Assembly (NCBI GenBank): GCA_017561715.1
Contig: JAFZBN010000013.1
Location: 117,583 to 181,582, forward strand
Origin: Clostridiales bacterium
Lineage (GTDB): Bacteria; Bacillota; Clostridia; Saccharofermentanales; Saccharofermentanaceae
Length of the DNA: 64,000 bases
Reading direction: 5' to 3'
Below are positions 42,852 to 51,994 of the stretch, piece after piece (the first letter of the stretch is position 1; every line of letters starts with the position of its first letter). The notes below the pieces were generated by a model, which did not search any database, was not told the DNA's origin, and saw only the letters and a program-made list of their open reading frames with translations. The position numbers were made by a program, and so were the translations under genes.

Positions 42852-45164
42852 TTACTCGGTCTCCGGGAGAAACTCCATGATCTCGTCGTCAGGATCGGAA
42901 CTAACCGTTTTGTCATCTTCGGGAATGACCTTTCCGATCGCCTGCAAAACGGTGTCGTATTCTTTTATAAACGCGTCCTGATTCTCTAGGACGAAAACTT
43001 TATTGTCATCATTCGCGGCGGCCTCAAGTGCCTGCGCAAGCTTCGACGGGGCCATCGCGCCGATCGTCGCGGAAGTGCTTTTCAGGGAGTGGATCAATAT
43101 CGCGTAGTCCTTGAGATTTCCTTCTTCGAGGAATCCCTTCAGTTTCGCTTTCTTCTCCTGCGCGTCCTTACTGTATTCTTTCAGGATCGAAATGTAGAAG
43201 TCCTTATCTCCCGCGCAGTTCGCAATGCCTTTATCTGTGTCGATCCCGCATTCGGAAAGAGCGGCAAATTCTGATGAGGCGGAGATCTCAGGCGCAGAAA
43301 TGACCGGTGCCTCCGGCGCTTTTTCTTCTTTTTCGACGATCTCGATCTTCTCGGCAGGAATATATTTCTTCAGCGTCTTTTCCAGATTCGTACTGTCGAT
43401 CGGCTTTGTCAGATAATCGTCAAAACCTTTGGAAAGATATCTCTCTCTGGCGCCGACTACCGCGTCCGCCGTCAGACAGATCACGGGAGTTGTGATATTC
43501 GGACCTTCCTCGTGGCTCTTGATGACTTTCAGCGTTTCCTCGCCGTCCATCTCGGGCATTCTCTGATCCATGAGGATGACGTCGTACTTATTCGAAAGCG
43601 CGAGCTCGACCGCTTCTTTTCCGCCTCCGGCAGTATCGATATTGACCTTCGTATCCTTAAGGAATTCCGTCGCGACGACCAGGTTCATCTTCGTATCGTC
43701 AACGATGAGGATCCTCGCGTTCGGCGCGCGGAAGCTCTCGTGATATTCCTTCCTGCCGCCGAGTTCCTTTTCGAATTTCTCCGTGAAGTTTCCGACCGGT
43801 TCTTCGGATAAGACAAGCTGCGGGATGTTGATGGTAAAAGTCGATCCGGAGCCGTAGGTGCTCTCGACTTTGATATCACCGTGCATCATCTGAACAAGCA
43901 TCTTCGTGATCGCAAGGCCCAGGCCGGTACCTTCCTTCGTACTGTTCTTTTCCAGATCGACTCTTTCGAATTTTCCGAACAGTTTGGAAAGATTCTCCTC
44001 GCTGATACCGATACCCGTATCGCTTACGGAAACGATCAGCTCCATGACCTGTTTTCCGGAAGCGTTAATGTTCAGTTTTCTTCCCGTGATCTTCAGGGAA
44101 ACGCTTCCTTTTTCCGTATATTTGACGGCGTTATTGAGGATATTCGTAATGACCTGTCTTATGCGGACGACATCGCCGAAAAGACGATCCGGGATACGCT
44201 CATCCACATCCGTAACAAACGTCAGGTTCTTTTCCTTGGCCTTGAAATAGATCATGTTGCTGACATCGTTGATCACGGAACTGAGCTGGTATTCGACCTC
44301 CACGATCTTCATCTTTCCTTCCTCGATCTTCGTAAAATCGAGGATGTCGTTGATAATGGCAAGAAGGTTATTTCCCGCGCTGTCTACATTTCCGGAATAG
44401 TGTTTGATCTTTTTAAATGCTTCCTGGTAATCGGAAGGTTTTCCGTCCGTCATTTTTTCGGCTTTTACGGATTCTCTCAGGATCATCTCGTTCATGCCGA
44501 GGACCGCGTTGATCGGGGTTCTTATCTCATGGCTCGTGTTCGCCAGAAAGTCCGTCTTCGCCTCACTTGCGCGACGCGCCTCTTCCAGTGCTTTTTCCTG
44601 CTTGATCTTCGCTTTTACCGTTTCATACTGGGCAAGGCCGCACATGACGACATTGACGAGATACATCATCGGAAGACGCGAATAATACGCCTCCGGGAAC
44701 TGGTATCCCATATCGCGAAGAGGCGTGTTGACATATACGAGCATGATGATGAAAAACACCATGTTAAAGTAAAGGCCGTAGGAGAGGTTAAAGAAGAAGA
44801 AAACGACCGGGACCGCAAGGAAGAACAGGAAGATACTCGTACCGCTCGTGCCTCCGGTATAAAGGAAGAAACAGAAAGTGATCCAGTAAACGAAACACTG
44901 TACATTGATCGCCAGATGCATCAGCCATCTGCGCCTCTTTTTCCCGAATTTACAGATCGCAAAGCAGATCGTGGCAAACGCCGTCATCGTCGCGCAGAAG
45001 AGCGCGTATCTCGCAACAAGAAGATCGCCTCGGATAAGGTTGTCCACAGCAAGGTAGATACAAAACGGAACGACCACCGAATACAGGATAATGGAAAGCG
45101 TCAGGTTGACCGTGACGTAACGCTCGTCGATATGAAATCTTTTGTTTTTCCTGATTCGTTCCAT
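42852..45164 (-). CDS. Hybrid sensor histidine kinase (HisKA-HATPase-REC-Hpt)
   Basis: 770 residues. Five to six membrane segments in the first ~185 residues; a short coiled coil; HisKA with FLANTSHEIRTPINAVLGMN; HATPase with NILNNAVKYTEKG and GTGLGLAITKML; a receiver with LIVDDTKMNL and the acceptor Asp in ILMDQRMPEMDG; a Pro/Glu/Ala linker; and a C-terminal Hpt with AILIHSLKSTSATIGA. It is a full phosphorelay chain in one protein. The final response regulator is not adjacent. The sensor part is only membrane helices, so it may sense the membrane or a small hydrophobic signal. GGGGA lies 5 bases before the ATG. Confidence 0.93.
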   Translation of the reverse strand: MERIRKNKRFHIDERYVTVNLTLSIILYSVVVPFCIYLAVDNLIRGDLLVARYALFCATMTAFATICFAICKFGKKRRRWLMHLAINVQCFVYWITFCFFLYTGGTSGTSIFLFFLAVPVVFFFFNLSYGLYFNMVFFIIMLVYVNTPLRDMGYQFPEAYYSRLPMMYLVNVVMCGLAQYETVKAKIKQEKALEEARRASEAKTDFLANTSHEIRTPINAVLGMNEMILRESVKAEKMTDGKPSDYQEAFKKIKHYSGNVDSAGNNLLAIINDILDFTKIEEGKMKIVEVEYQLSSVINDVSNMIYFKAKEKNLTFVTDVDERIPDRLFGDVVRIRQVITNILNNAVKYTEKGSVSLKITGRKLNINASGKQVMELIVSVSDTGIGISEENLSKLFGKFERVDLEKNSTKEGTGLGLAITKMLVQMMHGDIKVESTYGSGSTFTINIPQLVLSEEPVGNFTEKFEKELGGRKEYHESFRAPNARILIVDDTKMNLVVATEFLKDTKVNIDTAGGGKEAVELALSNKYDVILMDQRMPEMDGEETLKVIKSHEEGPNITTPVICLTADAVVGARERYLSKGFDDYLTKPIDSTNLEKTLKKYIPAEKIEIVEKEEKAPEAPVISAPEISASSEFAALSECGIDTDKGIANCAGDKDFYISILKEYSKDAQEKKAKLKGFLEEGNLKDYAILIHSLKSTSATIGAMAPSKLAQALEAAANDDNKVFVLENQDAFIKEYDTVLQAIGKVIPEDDKTVSSDPDDEIMEFLPETE

Positions 45165-45205
45165 GTTATCCCCGTTTCCTATTATCCATCAAACCATCCT
45201 TAGCA

Positions 45206-45211
45206 ATTATA
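45206..45211 (-). promoter_or_regulatory. Candidate -10 box of the hybrid kinase gene
   Basis: TATAAT on the minus strand, 42 bases before the start. A GTGCTTTT copy on the minus strand (45216-45223) lies in the spacer region. No good -35 was found. Confidence 0.4.
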
Positions 45212-45234
45212 CCGCAAAAGCACTGGTCGTCGGA

Positions 45235-46647
45235 TCAACTTTCAAAACTGAACGAATTAAAGTCCGCCGCTCCGTTTCCTTCGTATGTGAAATAAAGCGC
45301 ATGTTTTCCGCTGTCGATGGAAAGCTCAGCGGAATAGCTTGTCCATTCTTTCGAAGGAGCGATCTTGATACGTGAAACGACAGGACCATTTCTGCCGTCC
45401 CTTACAACGAATTCTCCATCTGCGGTACCTCTGACCTCAACCGAGATCTTCGACGCGGTTTTAAAGTCGAAATAGCGGTATCCTGCGGTAGCTCCGTCCA
45501 CCATGTTATTGATGTACTGATTCGGGTTATCCTCCCTGTCCTCGCCCTCCTGGGTAAATGCAGGGTGGTTGCTGTCCTGCTGCTCGGCAAGGCTCTCGGT
45601 CGTGCCGTTCTTGCTAAAGAGGTGGCACGCGATCCTCGCTTCGTAACGGCCCTCATCCTTCAGCGGGCCGCCGTTCAGACCGCAGGATGTGATCTCTGCC
45701 TGATGGAATGCTTCGCCGTCGAAATAGATCTCCTCGGCACATGCCTGACGGGAGAAGAAATGACGGTTGGTCTGACGGTGGTAGAACACATACCATTTTC
45801 CGTTTACGAAAGCTACACTTCCGTGCGTGTTTCCGCGATAGTTGAGTGCCTCTGTATTTCCGTTCGCGCCGATGTCCGCATTTGAAACAAGAACACCACC
45901 GTAGTGGTATTCGCCAAGCGGAGAATCCGCGACTGCCCAGCAGAGCTCATGCATCCAGCAAGACGAATAGATGAAGTAATACTTTCCGTTGATCTTTCTT
46001 ACGGAACTTGCCTCGAAGAAAGGATGTGCCTCGTACTCCGTGCCGTCCGCATCGTTAATGATCGGCAGGTTATGGAAAGGACCATCTTTTACCGTGACCA
46101 TGTCCTGCTCCAGTTCCATCTTCAGGCTATCCTTATCGACAGGTGTCTGCTTATATCTCGGACTGTTTCCGGAGAACAGATAGATCCTCTTATCGTCATC
46201 GATAAAGATACCCGGGTCGAACTGACGGATCTCATCCGGACGAGAACCGAGAATGTCACCGTTCTTATAGCGGACGAAATCCAGAAATTCATACGGACCG
46301 ACCGGATTATCCGCGACCGCGACACCGATCTCCTTAAGAAAATCCAGGCAGTAGTAGAGATAGTATTTTCCGTCATTTCCACGGCAGACATCCGGTGCCC
46401 AGAGCGCATGGGAACCATCCGCGTTTCTCGGGTCCTGTGTCTTTTTGAAGATAATGCCTTCGTAGCGCCAGTCCGAAAGATCGTCCTCCGGCGCCGACCA
46501 GCACACATAGTCATTCGCACAGTATACTTCGCCGTTAAAACGGTCGTGGCTTCCGTAGATATAAAGACGTCCGTCAAAGACACGCGGCTCGCCGTCCGGA
46601 ATATATTCGTAGCTGGGAAGATAAGGGTTAAATACTTGCTTCTTCAT
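45235..46647 (-). CDS. GH43 xylosidase/arabinofuranosidase with C-terminal CBM6-like domain
   Basis: 470 residues from an ATG with AAGGAG 8 bases before it. Catalytic set of the five-bladed propeller: base Asp in YEYIPDGEPRVF, pKa-modulating Asp in RQFDPGIFIDDD, and acid Glu in AHPFFEASSVRKIN. The C-terminal ~130 residues (ATAGYRYFDFKTASKISVEV) resemble a family 6 carbohydrate-binding module. It removes arabinose or xylose units from xylan fragments. No signal peptide, so it is intracellular. It lies 31 bases after an alpha/beta hydrolase gene, which fits a joint debranching role. Confidence 0.92.
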   Translation of the reverse strand: MKKQVFNPYLPSYEYIPDGEPRVFDGRLYIYGSHDRFNGEVYCANDYVCWSAPEDDLSDWRYEGIIFKKTQDPRNADGSHALWAPDVCRGNDGKYYLYYCLDFLKEIGVAVADNPVGPYEFLDFVRYKNGDILGSRPDEIRQFDPGIFIDDDKRIYLFSGNSPRYKQTPVDKDSLKMELEQDMVTVKDGPFHNLPIINDADGTEYEAHPFFEASSVRKINGKYYFIYSSCWMHELCWAVADSPLGEYHYGGVLVSNADIGANGNTEALNYRGNTHGSVAFVNGKWYVFYHRQTNRHFFSRQACAEEIYFDGEAFHQAEITSCGLNGGPLKDEGRYEARIACHLFSKNGTTESLAEQQDSNHPAFTQEGEDREDNPNQYINNMVDGATAGYRYFDFKTASKISVEVRGTADGEFVVRDGRNGPVVSRIKIAPSKEWTSYSAELSIDSGKHALYFTYEGNGAADFNSFSFES

Positions 46648-46678
46648 AGATGTCACTCCTTATGTCTGCGTCAGGAAA

Positions 46679-47428
46679 TCATGCGTTGGTTTCTTCCTTG
46701 AAAAAAGCTCTCAACGCATCCTTCATCTCATCCAGATGCTTCGTGAAACAGTGGTCGTCACCGTGGATCGGGATAAGTTTTGCATTCTTGTAGAGTGCCA
46801 GTGCTTTTTCCGCATACTCGAAAGGCACTGTCTCGTCCGCGTCACCGTGGATGATCAGGACAGGACCCTGGTATCTTTCGATCTCGTCTTCCACATGGAT
46901 CGTCTGCGCCACGCGCACATAATCACCGGAAAGCACCACATTCCAGTTTTCAAGCTGCTCCGGAATATGCTTCGGATCAAAAGTAAAACCCAGAAGGTTT
47001 CCTTCTCTCGCGCCGTCCGGGATCATCCATGCAGGAGAAAGCGGAACGATCGCTTTAAACGTATCGGGGCACATGCCGCCGATCAGCATCGTCAGAAGAC
47101 CGCCCTGGGAATGACCGCAGAGATAAAGGTCCGTTACGAAATCCAGGGTCTTCGCGTAGTTGACTACCGAAAGCGCGTTAGTCACCCACTTATAAAGCGT
47201 GTGGTTCTTGAACTCACCGTCGCTTTTGCCGTGACCGTACATCTCCGCGCGAAGAACGGCTACACCTGCGTCATTCATGGCCTTTTGCGCGCCGATGATA
47301 TGGTCCTCTTCCATATGTCCCGTGAAACCGTGGAACAGGATACACAGCGGTCCTTTTTCCATACCTTCCGGCATGTCCAGTTTTGCGTGAAGACGGATCC
47401 CGTCACTATCGATATAAAACTCTTTCAT
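46679..47428 (-). CDS. Alpha/beta hydrolase, cinnamoyl/feruloyl esterase-like
   Basis: 249 residues. Catalytic Ser in LCGHSQGGLL (~residue 107), Asp in HGDADETVPF and His in HGDDHCF. The oxyanion loop is FHGFTGH. Length and the GHSQGG and HGDADETVP blocks recall the LJ0536-type intracellular cinnamoyl esterases that release ferulic acid from plant-wall sugars. It sits directly before the GH43 gene. No signal peptide. Confidence 0.87.
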   Translation of the reverse strand: MKEFYIDSDGIRLHAKLDMPEGMEKGPLCILFHGFTGHMEEDHIIGAQKAMNDAGVAVLRAEMYGHGKSDGEFKNHTLYKWVTNALSVVNYAKTLDFVTDLYLCGHSQGGLLTMLIGGMCPDTFKAIVPLSPAWMIPDGAREGNLLGFTFDPKHIPEQLENWNVVLSGDYVRVAQTIHVEDEIERYQGPVLIIHGDADETVPFEYAEKALALYKNAKLIPIHGDDHCFTKHLDEMKDALRAFFKEETNA

Positions 47429-47444
47429 TTTTCCAACCTCTTCA

Positions 47445-47648
47445 TCAGAAAATAAAGATCTTTGCTATTCCGATGATGATCATGGTCACACCGCAGGCAC
47501 CAAGAACACTTCCGTTCGACTTGGTCTTCGCCAGGGCCCTTGAATCATGCTGAAGTTCTTTCTTTGTGCAAGCTTTCGGATTAATGGACATGAACAGCCC
47601 CAGTCCGAAAACAACCGCACCCAAAATGATCGGAATAAAATCGTACAT
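47445..47648 (-). CDS. Small two-helix membrane protein
   Basis: 67 residues from the ATG (MYDFIPIILG) with GGAGG 6 bases before it. Hydrophobic segments at ~5-22 and ~48-66, with a basic loop (KACTKKELQHDSRALAKTKS) between them. No family recognised. It is 16 bases before the esterase gene and on the same strand. Confidence 0.65.
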   Translation of the reverse strand: MYDFIPIILGAVVFGLGLFMSINPKACTKKELQHDSRALAKTKSNGSVLGACGVTMIIIGIAKIFIF

Positions 47649-47675
47649 ACACAGCCTCCACACTCTTTTGAGTTC

Positions 47676-48467
47676 TTATTTTCTTGCCAGTTCCAGATCC
47701 ATTATATCCTTTATCGTGATCGTTCCGCCATGTCGATTGATCGCTTCTTCAATTCTACTGAAAAACTCATTTCTGATCTTTTCTTCGATCGCGATGTGAT
47801 CCGAATATGTTCCCAGAAGCTGTGTATATTCTTTCGCCGTGAACACTCTTTCCCGATAGAAAAGATGACACTTGATGTCTTTGAAACCGTACTTTTTCGG
47901 GATCTCGGAAATGCTCTTCGCGTCCTCTTCCGTGAACTGTTTTCTCGAACCGGATTTGATCCCGTAATGCTTGTTGTAGTACTCTTCGTAAAGCGCGTTG
48001 ATCTCGCTCACGAGTTCAGGCATATCCGGACTGATACACGGTCTGTTCGCGAATCTGGCAAAAGCACCGCCCTCTTTCAGGATCGAGTACACTTTCGGAT
48101 ATCCGATCTCCTCCGGTACCCAGTGAAAAGCTGTCGCAGAAAAGACGAGATCGTACTTGTCTTTTTCAAGTTCAACGTCTTCAAATTTACCTGTAAGCAC
48201 GCTGAAATTATAGTCCTTAAACTTCTCTTTCAGAAGCTCGGAAAAGTTCTCTCCGTACTCAACAGCCGTGACTTCACAACCGGTATTAAGGATCGGGACC
48301 GTCGCCTGACCACTGCCGCTTCCGACCTCGACAACACGGCTGTTTTCATCGATCTTTACATAATCGAAGATCGCCTTATAAAGGTCATCCACATAGCCCG
48401 GACGCATCTTCTCATACAGAGATACTTTGGTATCAAAAGTGGCTCCCAGTTCTTTTCGGTTATCCAT
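47676..48467 (-). CDS. Class I SAM-dependent methyltransferase
   Basis: 263 residues. SAM motif I VVEVGSGSGQATVPIL near residue 40, followed by the acidic motif II residue in TAVEYGENF and motif IV-like VFSATAFHWVP. The type is the UbiE/COQ5-like group, substrate unknown. GGAGG lies 5 bases before the ATG. This is the first gene (from the left) of the short-gene array. Confidence 0.88.
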   Translation of the reverse strand: MDNRKELGATFDTKVSLYEKMRPGYVDDLYKAIFDYVKIDENSRVVEVGSGSGQATVPILNTGCEVTAVEYGENFSELLKEKFKDYNFSVLTGKFEDVELEKDKYDLVFSATAFHWVPEEIGYPKVYSILKEGGAFARFANRPCISPDMPELVSEINALYEEYYNKHYGIKSGSRKQFTEEDAKSISEIPKKYGFKDIKCHLFYRERVFTAKEYTQLLGTYSDHIAIEEKIRNEFFSRIEEAINRHGGTITIKDIMDLELARK

Positions 48468-48482
48468 GTTTCCTCCGATAAT

Positions 48483-49166
48483 TCAGTCTGCATGCCGCAG
48501 ATCGTTCAAAGTTTCTTCCGTCTCGACCGGGATCCAGTGACCTTCCACACAGATCTTCGGATCGAGCTCACGGATCTTTTCCGCAAGCTTCATGCTGCGT
48601 GCTTTATCTTTCGGTCCATTCGGGAATTCACTGCATGCCGAATCCCCGAGGAAAAGCACTTTGTCGTCACAGATATAAACAAGTGTCGCGTCATCGGTAT
48701 GCGGGGAAACGCTTTCCAGTATCTTCACTGTACACCCGCCGAGATCAAGTGTCATCTCTCCCTCAAAAACCATATCCGAAGGTACGACGATCACTTCCTT
48801 GTTTCCCGCATATTCCTCGCGAATACTCTCTGTGATCGAAAGAAATTCCGCGGGTCCGTTTGTCTCGATCTTATTCTTCCACTCTACCAGATACTCATTC
48901 GTTCTTTTATTTGAAAGGCACAGCCCGTGAACCGCATGCATCGCGAACGTGTGGTCCCAGTGCCAGTGCGTAAGTACCGTAAGATCCGGAAGCGGAAGTC
49001 CTTCTTTTTTCAAAAGCTCGTAGAACTCTTTTACATGAAGATCAGAGTGTCCCGCGTCGATCGCGAGGCTCCAGTTTTCGCCCTTCACGTAACCGATATT
49101 CGGACGGTCTCTTCTTTCTTCATGGGTCATGTACCAAATATGTTCAGACAGTTTTTTCAGTTCCAT
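48483..49166 (-). CDS. MBL-fold metallo-hydrolase
   Basis: 227 residues from the ATG preceded by CAGGAG; an upstream frame extension has no ribosome site. The metal motif THWHWDHTFAMH is HxHxDH, and the third His lies in VSPHTDDATLVY. The later Asp is in LFLGDSACS and the last His in VEGHW. It is a zinc hydrolase of the beta-lactamase fold, substrate unknown; resistance function is not implied. Confidence 0.88.
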   Translation of the reverse strand: MELKKLSEHIWYMTHEERRDRPNIGYVKGENWSLAIDAGHSDLHVKEFYELLKKEGLPLPDLTVLTHWHWDHTFAMHAVHGLCLSNKRTNEYLVEWKNKIETNGPAEFLSITESIREEYAGNKEVIVVPSDMVFEGEMTLDLGGCTVKILESVSPHTDDATLVYICDDKVLFLGDSACSEFPNGPKDKARSMKLAEKIRELDPKICVEGHWIPVETEETLNDLRHAD

Positions 49167-49189
49167 ATTTTCTCTCCTGCAGCCAAGGT

Positions 49190-49564
49190 TCACACGATCG
49201 TGTATCCCTCTTCTGCCAATACGTTTAATGCTTTTTCAAAGTTCTCTTCTTTCACGAGAATGTAGTCCGTGTTATATGTCGACACGGCGAAGATCCCGAT
49301 CTTGTGCTCGGCCAGGATCCCCGAAAGCTTGGACAGGATCCCGATCAGCGAGAAGTCAAGAACTCCCGAGATGCGAAATCCTTTCCAGCCGTCATCGCGT
49401 TCGATCGTTTCTTGCGGTGTGTCTTCTGTCTTACAGACCAGCGATATTTCTTCGTCCGTTTTTCCGATGAAAAAGAACTCCGATTGCATATCAATATCCG
49501 ATACGTTTTTTACTTTGCATACGGTCAGTTTGTAAGGCAGTTTTTTCAATTCCAAGTTGCTCAT
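49190..49564 (-). CDS. ACT-domain protein (CASTOR-like)
   Basis: 124 residues with a split ACT arrangement: N-terminal KLPYKLTVCKVKNVSD and C-terminal LIGILSKLSGILAEHKIGIF, then TYNTDYILVKEENFEKAL. Short proteins of this type bind amino acids or act as small regulators. It lies 23 bases before the MBL gene. Confidence 0.82.
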   Translation of the reverse strand: MSNLELKKLPYKLTVCKVKNVSDIDMQSEFFFIGKTDEEISLVCKTEDTPQETIERDDGWKGFRISGVLDFSLIGILSKLSGILAEHKIGIFAVSTYNTDYILVKEENFEKALNVLAEEGYTIV

Positions 49565-49585
49565 ATTGCACTCCGATCCGATCCA

Positions 49586-50458
49586 TCACGCATGTGAAAG
49601 ATCCGGGAAATAAAGTTTCTCACTTTCGATAGCTTTCAGATCTTCTCCCATGTAGAAAAGTCTGTAGTCATCCGCGCCATCGTACAGTTCAGAATCGCAT
49701 ATCTTCTTATCTTCATCAAGAGGCGTAAATCCAAGCTGGCAATGTGCAATATCCAGACGCTTAAGAACATCAGTAAGCGCGATCTTTTCCTTGCACAAAA
49801 CCGACTGCAGAGTCGCGCAATCCTCCTCCATCTCAAGCACGATATAACAATCGATATCTTCAGCATAAAAGACATTGTCGAACCACATCGTATAGAACAT
49901 CTGAAGCCCGTACTTGTTGATCTGTTCGAAAGAAGAATGCGGCGCGCTTTCACGGACAAGATCCATGTACTGCTGCTTTTTCTCTTCGCCAAAATCACTG
50001 ATCGGCTTAAATCTCGTATCTGCTTTTTCTCCTTTACAGAACTCGTCTTTCACGAAGTATCTGTACTCATTTATCATCTGAAAACCCATCTTCTGATAGA
50101 AGCCCAAAGCATCCAGATTCCCGAACAGATAGATGCCGTCGCATTTGCCTTCATACTCTGCGATGACGCCCTTGATGAGCTTCGCCGCAAAGCCCTGTTT
50201 TCGGTAGTTTTCATCCGTCATGACAGTGCCGAACTGGATGTAGTTTTTCACGACACCGTTCTGCATGAACTGCATCCGGTTCGCGGAAACATTGGAGATG
50301 ATCTTCCCATCTTCCACGATGGAATAGGGGATGTAATCACCTTCGAAATGTCCCTTCGTGACCCAGGGTTCAAAATCGAATCCGAAGGTCTTTTGTGTTA
50401 GATCATTTAGCATATGACGGGACGCATCGTCCCGCATGTAATTACTTATTTGTTCCAT
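49586..50458 (-). CDS. GNAT acetyltransferase with C-terminal extension
   Basis: 290 residues. The acetyl-CoA loop is TDENYRKQGFAAKLIKGVIA (~residue 75) with LGFYQKMGFQMINEYR as the GNAT motif B end. The C-terminal ~140 residues form a second domain without acetyl-CoA motif, as in Eis-like enzymes. Acceptor unknown. CAGGAG lies close to the ATG. Confidence 0.85.
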   Translation of the reverse strand: MEQISNYMRDDASRHMLNDLTQKTFGFDFEPWVTKGHFEGDYIPYSIVEDGKIISNVSANRMQFMQNGVVKNYIQFGTVMTDENYRKQGFAAKLIKGVIAEYEGKCDGIYLFGNLDALGFYQKMGFQMINEYRYFVKDEFCKGEKADTRFKPISDFGEEKKQQYMDLVRESAPHSSFEQINKYGLQMFYTMWFDNVFYAEDIDCYIVLEMEEDCATLQSVLCKEKIALTDVLKRLDIAHCQLGFTPLDEDKKICDSELYDGADDYRLFYMGEDLKAIESEKLYFPDLSHA

Positions 50459-50493
50459 ATTTTTCTCCTGTAAACGGAACCGAAAATGTTCCG

Positions 50494-50907
50494 TTATCTT
50501 TTCTTAAATCTCAATACCACATACTGTTCCGAGAAACCCAGGCTCTTCCAGAAAGCGACCCCTGCCTCGTTCCACGGCAGAACGTCCAGGTCGATCGTGT
50601 CTGTTCCCAGATACTCAAGCAACGCCTGAAAAGCGCCTTTCCCATAGTGTTTTCTACGCTGTTCACGGGCGATGTAAAACTGCCTCAGATAGAGCGGGTT
50701 TGAAGTACGATCCACCAGCGCATATCCAACTATCGTCTCTCCGTCCTTGAAAAAGTACGCATCGTAGTCGCCCTCTATAAAGCCTTTCATACGCTCCGTA
50801 AGTTGTGAAAGATCCATCGGATTACTACTTCTTTCATCCTCGATCAGACACTTGTTCATGCGTGCCAGGACAGAAACATCTTCAATTGTGCATTTCTCGA
50901 TTTTCAT
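50494..50907 (-). CDS. GNAT acetyltransferase
   Basis: 137 residues from the ATG overlapping the preceding stop by four bases. Acetyl-CoA loop IAREQRRKHYGKGAFQALLE and the C-terminal AGVAFWKSLGFSEQ. Acceptor unknown. It is coupled to the DUF6144-type gene. GGAG lies before the ATG. Confidence 0.88.
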   Translation of the reverse strand: MKIEKCTIEDVSVLARMNKCLIEDERSSNPMDLSQLTERMKGFIEGDYDAYFFKDGETIVGYALVDRTSNPLYLRQFYIAREQRRKHYGKGAFQALLEYLGTDTIDLDVLPWNEAGVAFWKSLGFSEQYVVLRFKKR

Positions 50908-51449
50908 ACTTTCTCCGTGATCTTTATCCTGCATTCCTTATCGCTCATTTTCACTGACTTGATCAGCTCGACTTCGACCTCTTTTCCCAGGACATACGTG
51001 AACATTTTCTTCGTATATCCGAGTGTGCAGTAACACCATGCTTTCGGAAGTGTATCCTCGACCTGATTTACGAAATCGCAGTAGCACTGCGGATACATCA
51101 GATAGTACGATGTTCCGTCATATTCGAGCCAGTAACCCAGCTCCAGCGCGTTTGTTTTCTCAACAAAATCCTCTGGTGACGTCGAGGCGTCGTACGCGTC
51201 TTTCACGCTCTGGATCCACTCATATTGCGGTCCGCAGGCACAGTCCATACGGATAGCTTTTACGGTATCGTCATCGAAGTTTTCCTCGAGAAAAGCACAC
51301 GTCTTCTTTGCCCATGCAAACTTCTCCTTGATATCCGCGGTTGCCTCGAGAGGATTCTCATTAGAAAACTTTTCTCCTGCTTCTTTCTGACTATGCTTTT
51401 CCATACTTTCCATCAGACGGATCGCATTCGGTTCATCGTTATTTGCCAT
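50904..51449 (-). CDS. DUF6144-type cysteine-rich protein
   Basis: 181 residues. Conserved Cys groups: MDCACGP, YPQCYCDFVNQ and KAWCYCTLGYTKKMF, which recur in a family I remember as DUF6144. They could bind metal or form a redox site. The C-terminal part (KEVEVELIKSVKMSDKECRI) is like the V4R/heterocycle-hydrolase type fold. Function unknown. AAAGGGGG lies 8 bases before the ATG. Confidence 0.75.
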   Translation of the reverse strand: MANNDEPNAIRLMESMEKHSQKEAGEKFSNENPLEATADIKEKFAWAKKTCAFLEENFDDDTVKAIRMDCACGPQYEWIQSVKDAYDASTSPEDFVEKTNALELGYWLEYDGTSYYLMYPQCYCDFVNQVEDTLPKAWCYCTLGYTKKMFTYVLGKEVEVELIKSVKMSDKECRIKITEKV

Positions 51450-51452
51450 TGG

Positions 51453-51533
51453 TTATTCCCCCTTTAATACTTTCAGTGAATCTGCGAACTCCGTAAAATA
51501 CTTCTTTATCGGTTCAAACAGATCCTGTTCCAT
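51453..51533 (-). CDS. 26-residue ORF between GNAT and DUF6144 genes
   Basis: It starts MEQDLFEPIKKYFTEF and ends SLKVLKGE, TAA. The ATG is 2 bases before the downstream GNAT stop in the opposite sense of reading, that is, immediately upstream of DUF6144 in transcription order is its stop, and its last codons double as the DUF6144 ribosome site. Its own ribosome site is AAGG, 6 bases before the ATG. It may be a short leader peptide coupling translation or the truncated N-terminus of a lost gene. Confidence 0.4.
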   Translation of the reverse strand: MEQDLFEPIKKYFTEFADSLKVLKGE

Positions 51534-51535
51534 CT

Positions 51536-51988
51536 CTAGCCTTTTCCCGTAATCTCAAAACCGGTCTTCTTATACAGTTCGATCGCCTTCTTATTCCAGT
51601 CCGCAACGTGAAGAATCACGCGCTCTGTATTCATGTGTTCCAGTGCCCACAGAAGGATCTGTCGTCCATATCCCTTTCCCTGAAACTTCCGGTTCACGAT
51701 CAGATCATCGATCTCATCATTCTTCAGCGCCACACTTCCGATGATCTCGTCATTTTCCAGAAGGAGATACACATTCTCCATCCCCTCTTCAAAGAAAGAA
51801 TCATCCTGGATAAAGTCGTAGGGCTGAATGTCCAGCGCTTCCCTCATCTCATGATAGCAATCATTGTACATGGTCCTGTACTGTTCCTGATACGCAGAAG
51901 AATACGGGACCAACTCAACCGAAGATCTCTCATCAACAGGATGCTTATATTCCATTTCATATGCCAGGACCATAAGACTCACATCCAT
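51536..51988 (-). CDS. GNAT acetyltransferase
   Basis: 150 residues. Motif A is IDDLIVNRKFQGKGYGRQIL, then LHVADWNKKAIELYKKTGFE, a clear GNAT core. N-terminal region SSVELVPYSSAYQEQYRTMY is the usual substrate arm. Acceptor unknown. Its stop is followed closely by the 26-residue ORF. Confidence 0.88.
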   Translation of the reverse strand: MDVSLMVLAYEMEYKHPVDERSSVELVPYSSAYQEQYRTMYNDCYHEMREALDIQPYDFIQDDSFFEEGMENVYLLLENDEIIGSVALKNDEIDDLIVNRKFQGKGYGRQILLWALEHMNTERVILHVADWNKKAIELYKKTGFEITGKG

Positions 51989-51994
51989 CCTTCA

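Noticed and set aside
38030..45203. Long opposite-strand frames over aspS (608 codons) and the hybrid kinase (440 codons)
   Set aside because: Same reason: shadows of the codon bias of genuine genes, no domain match and no ribosome site.
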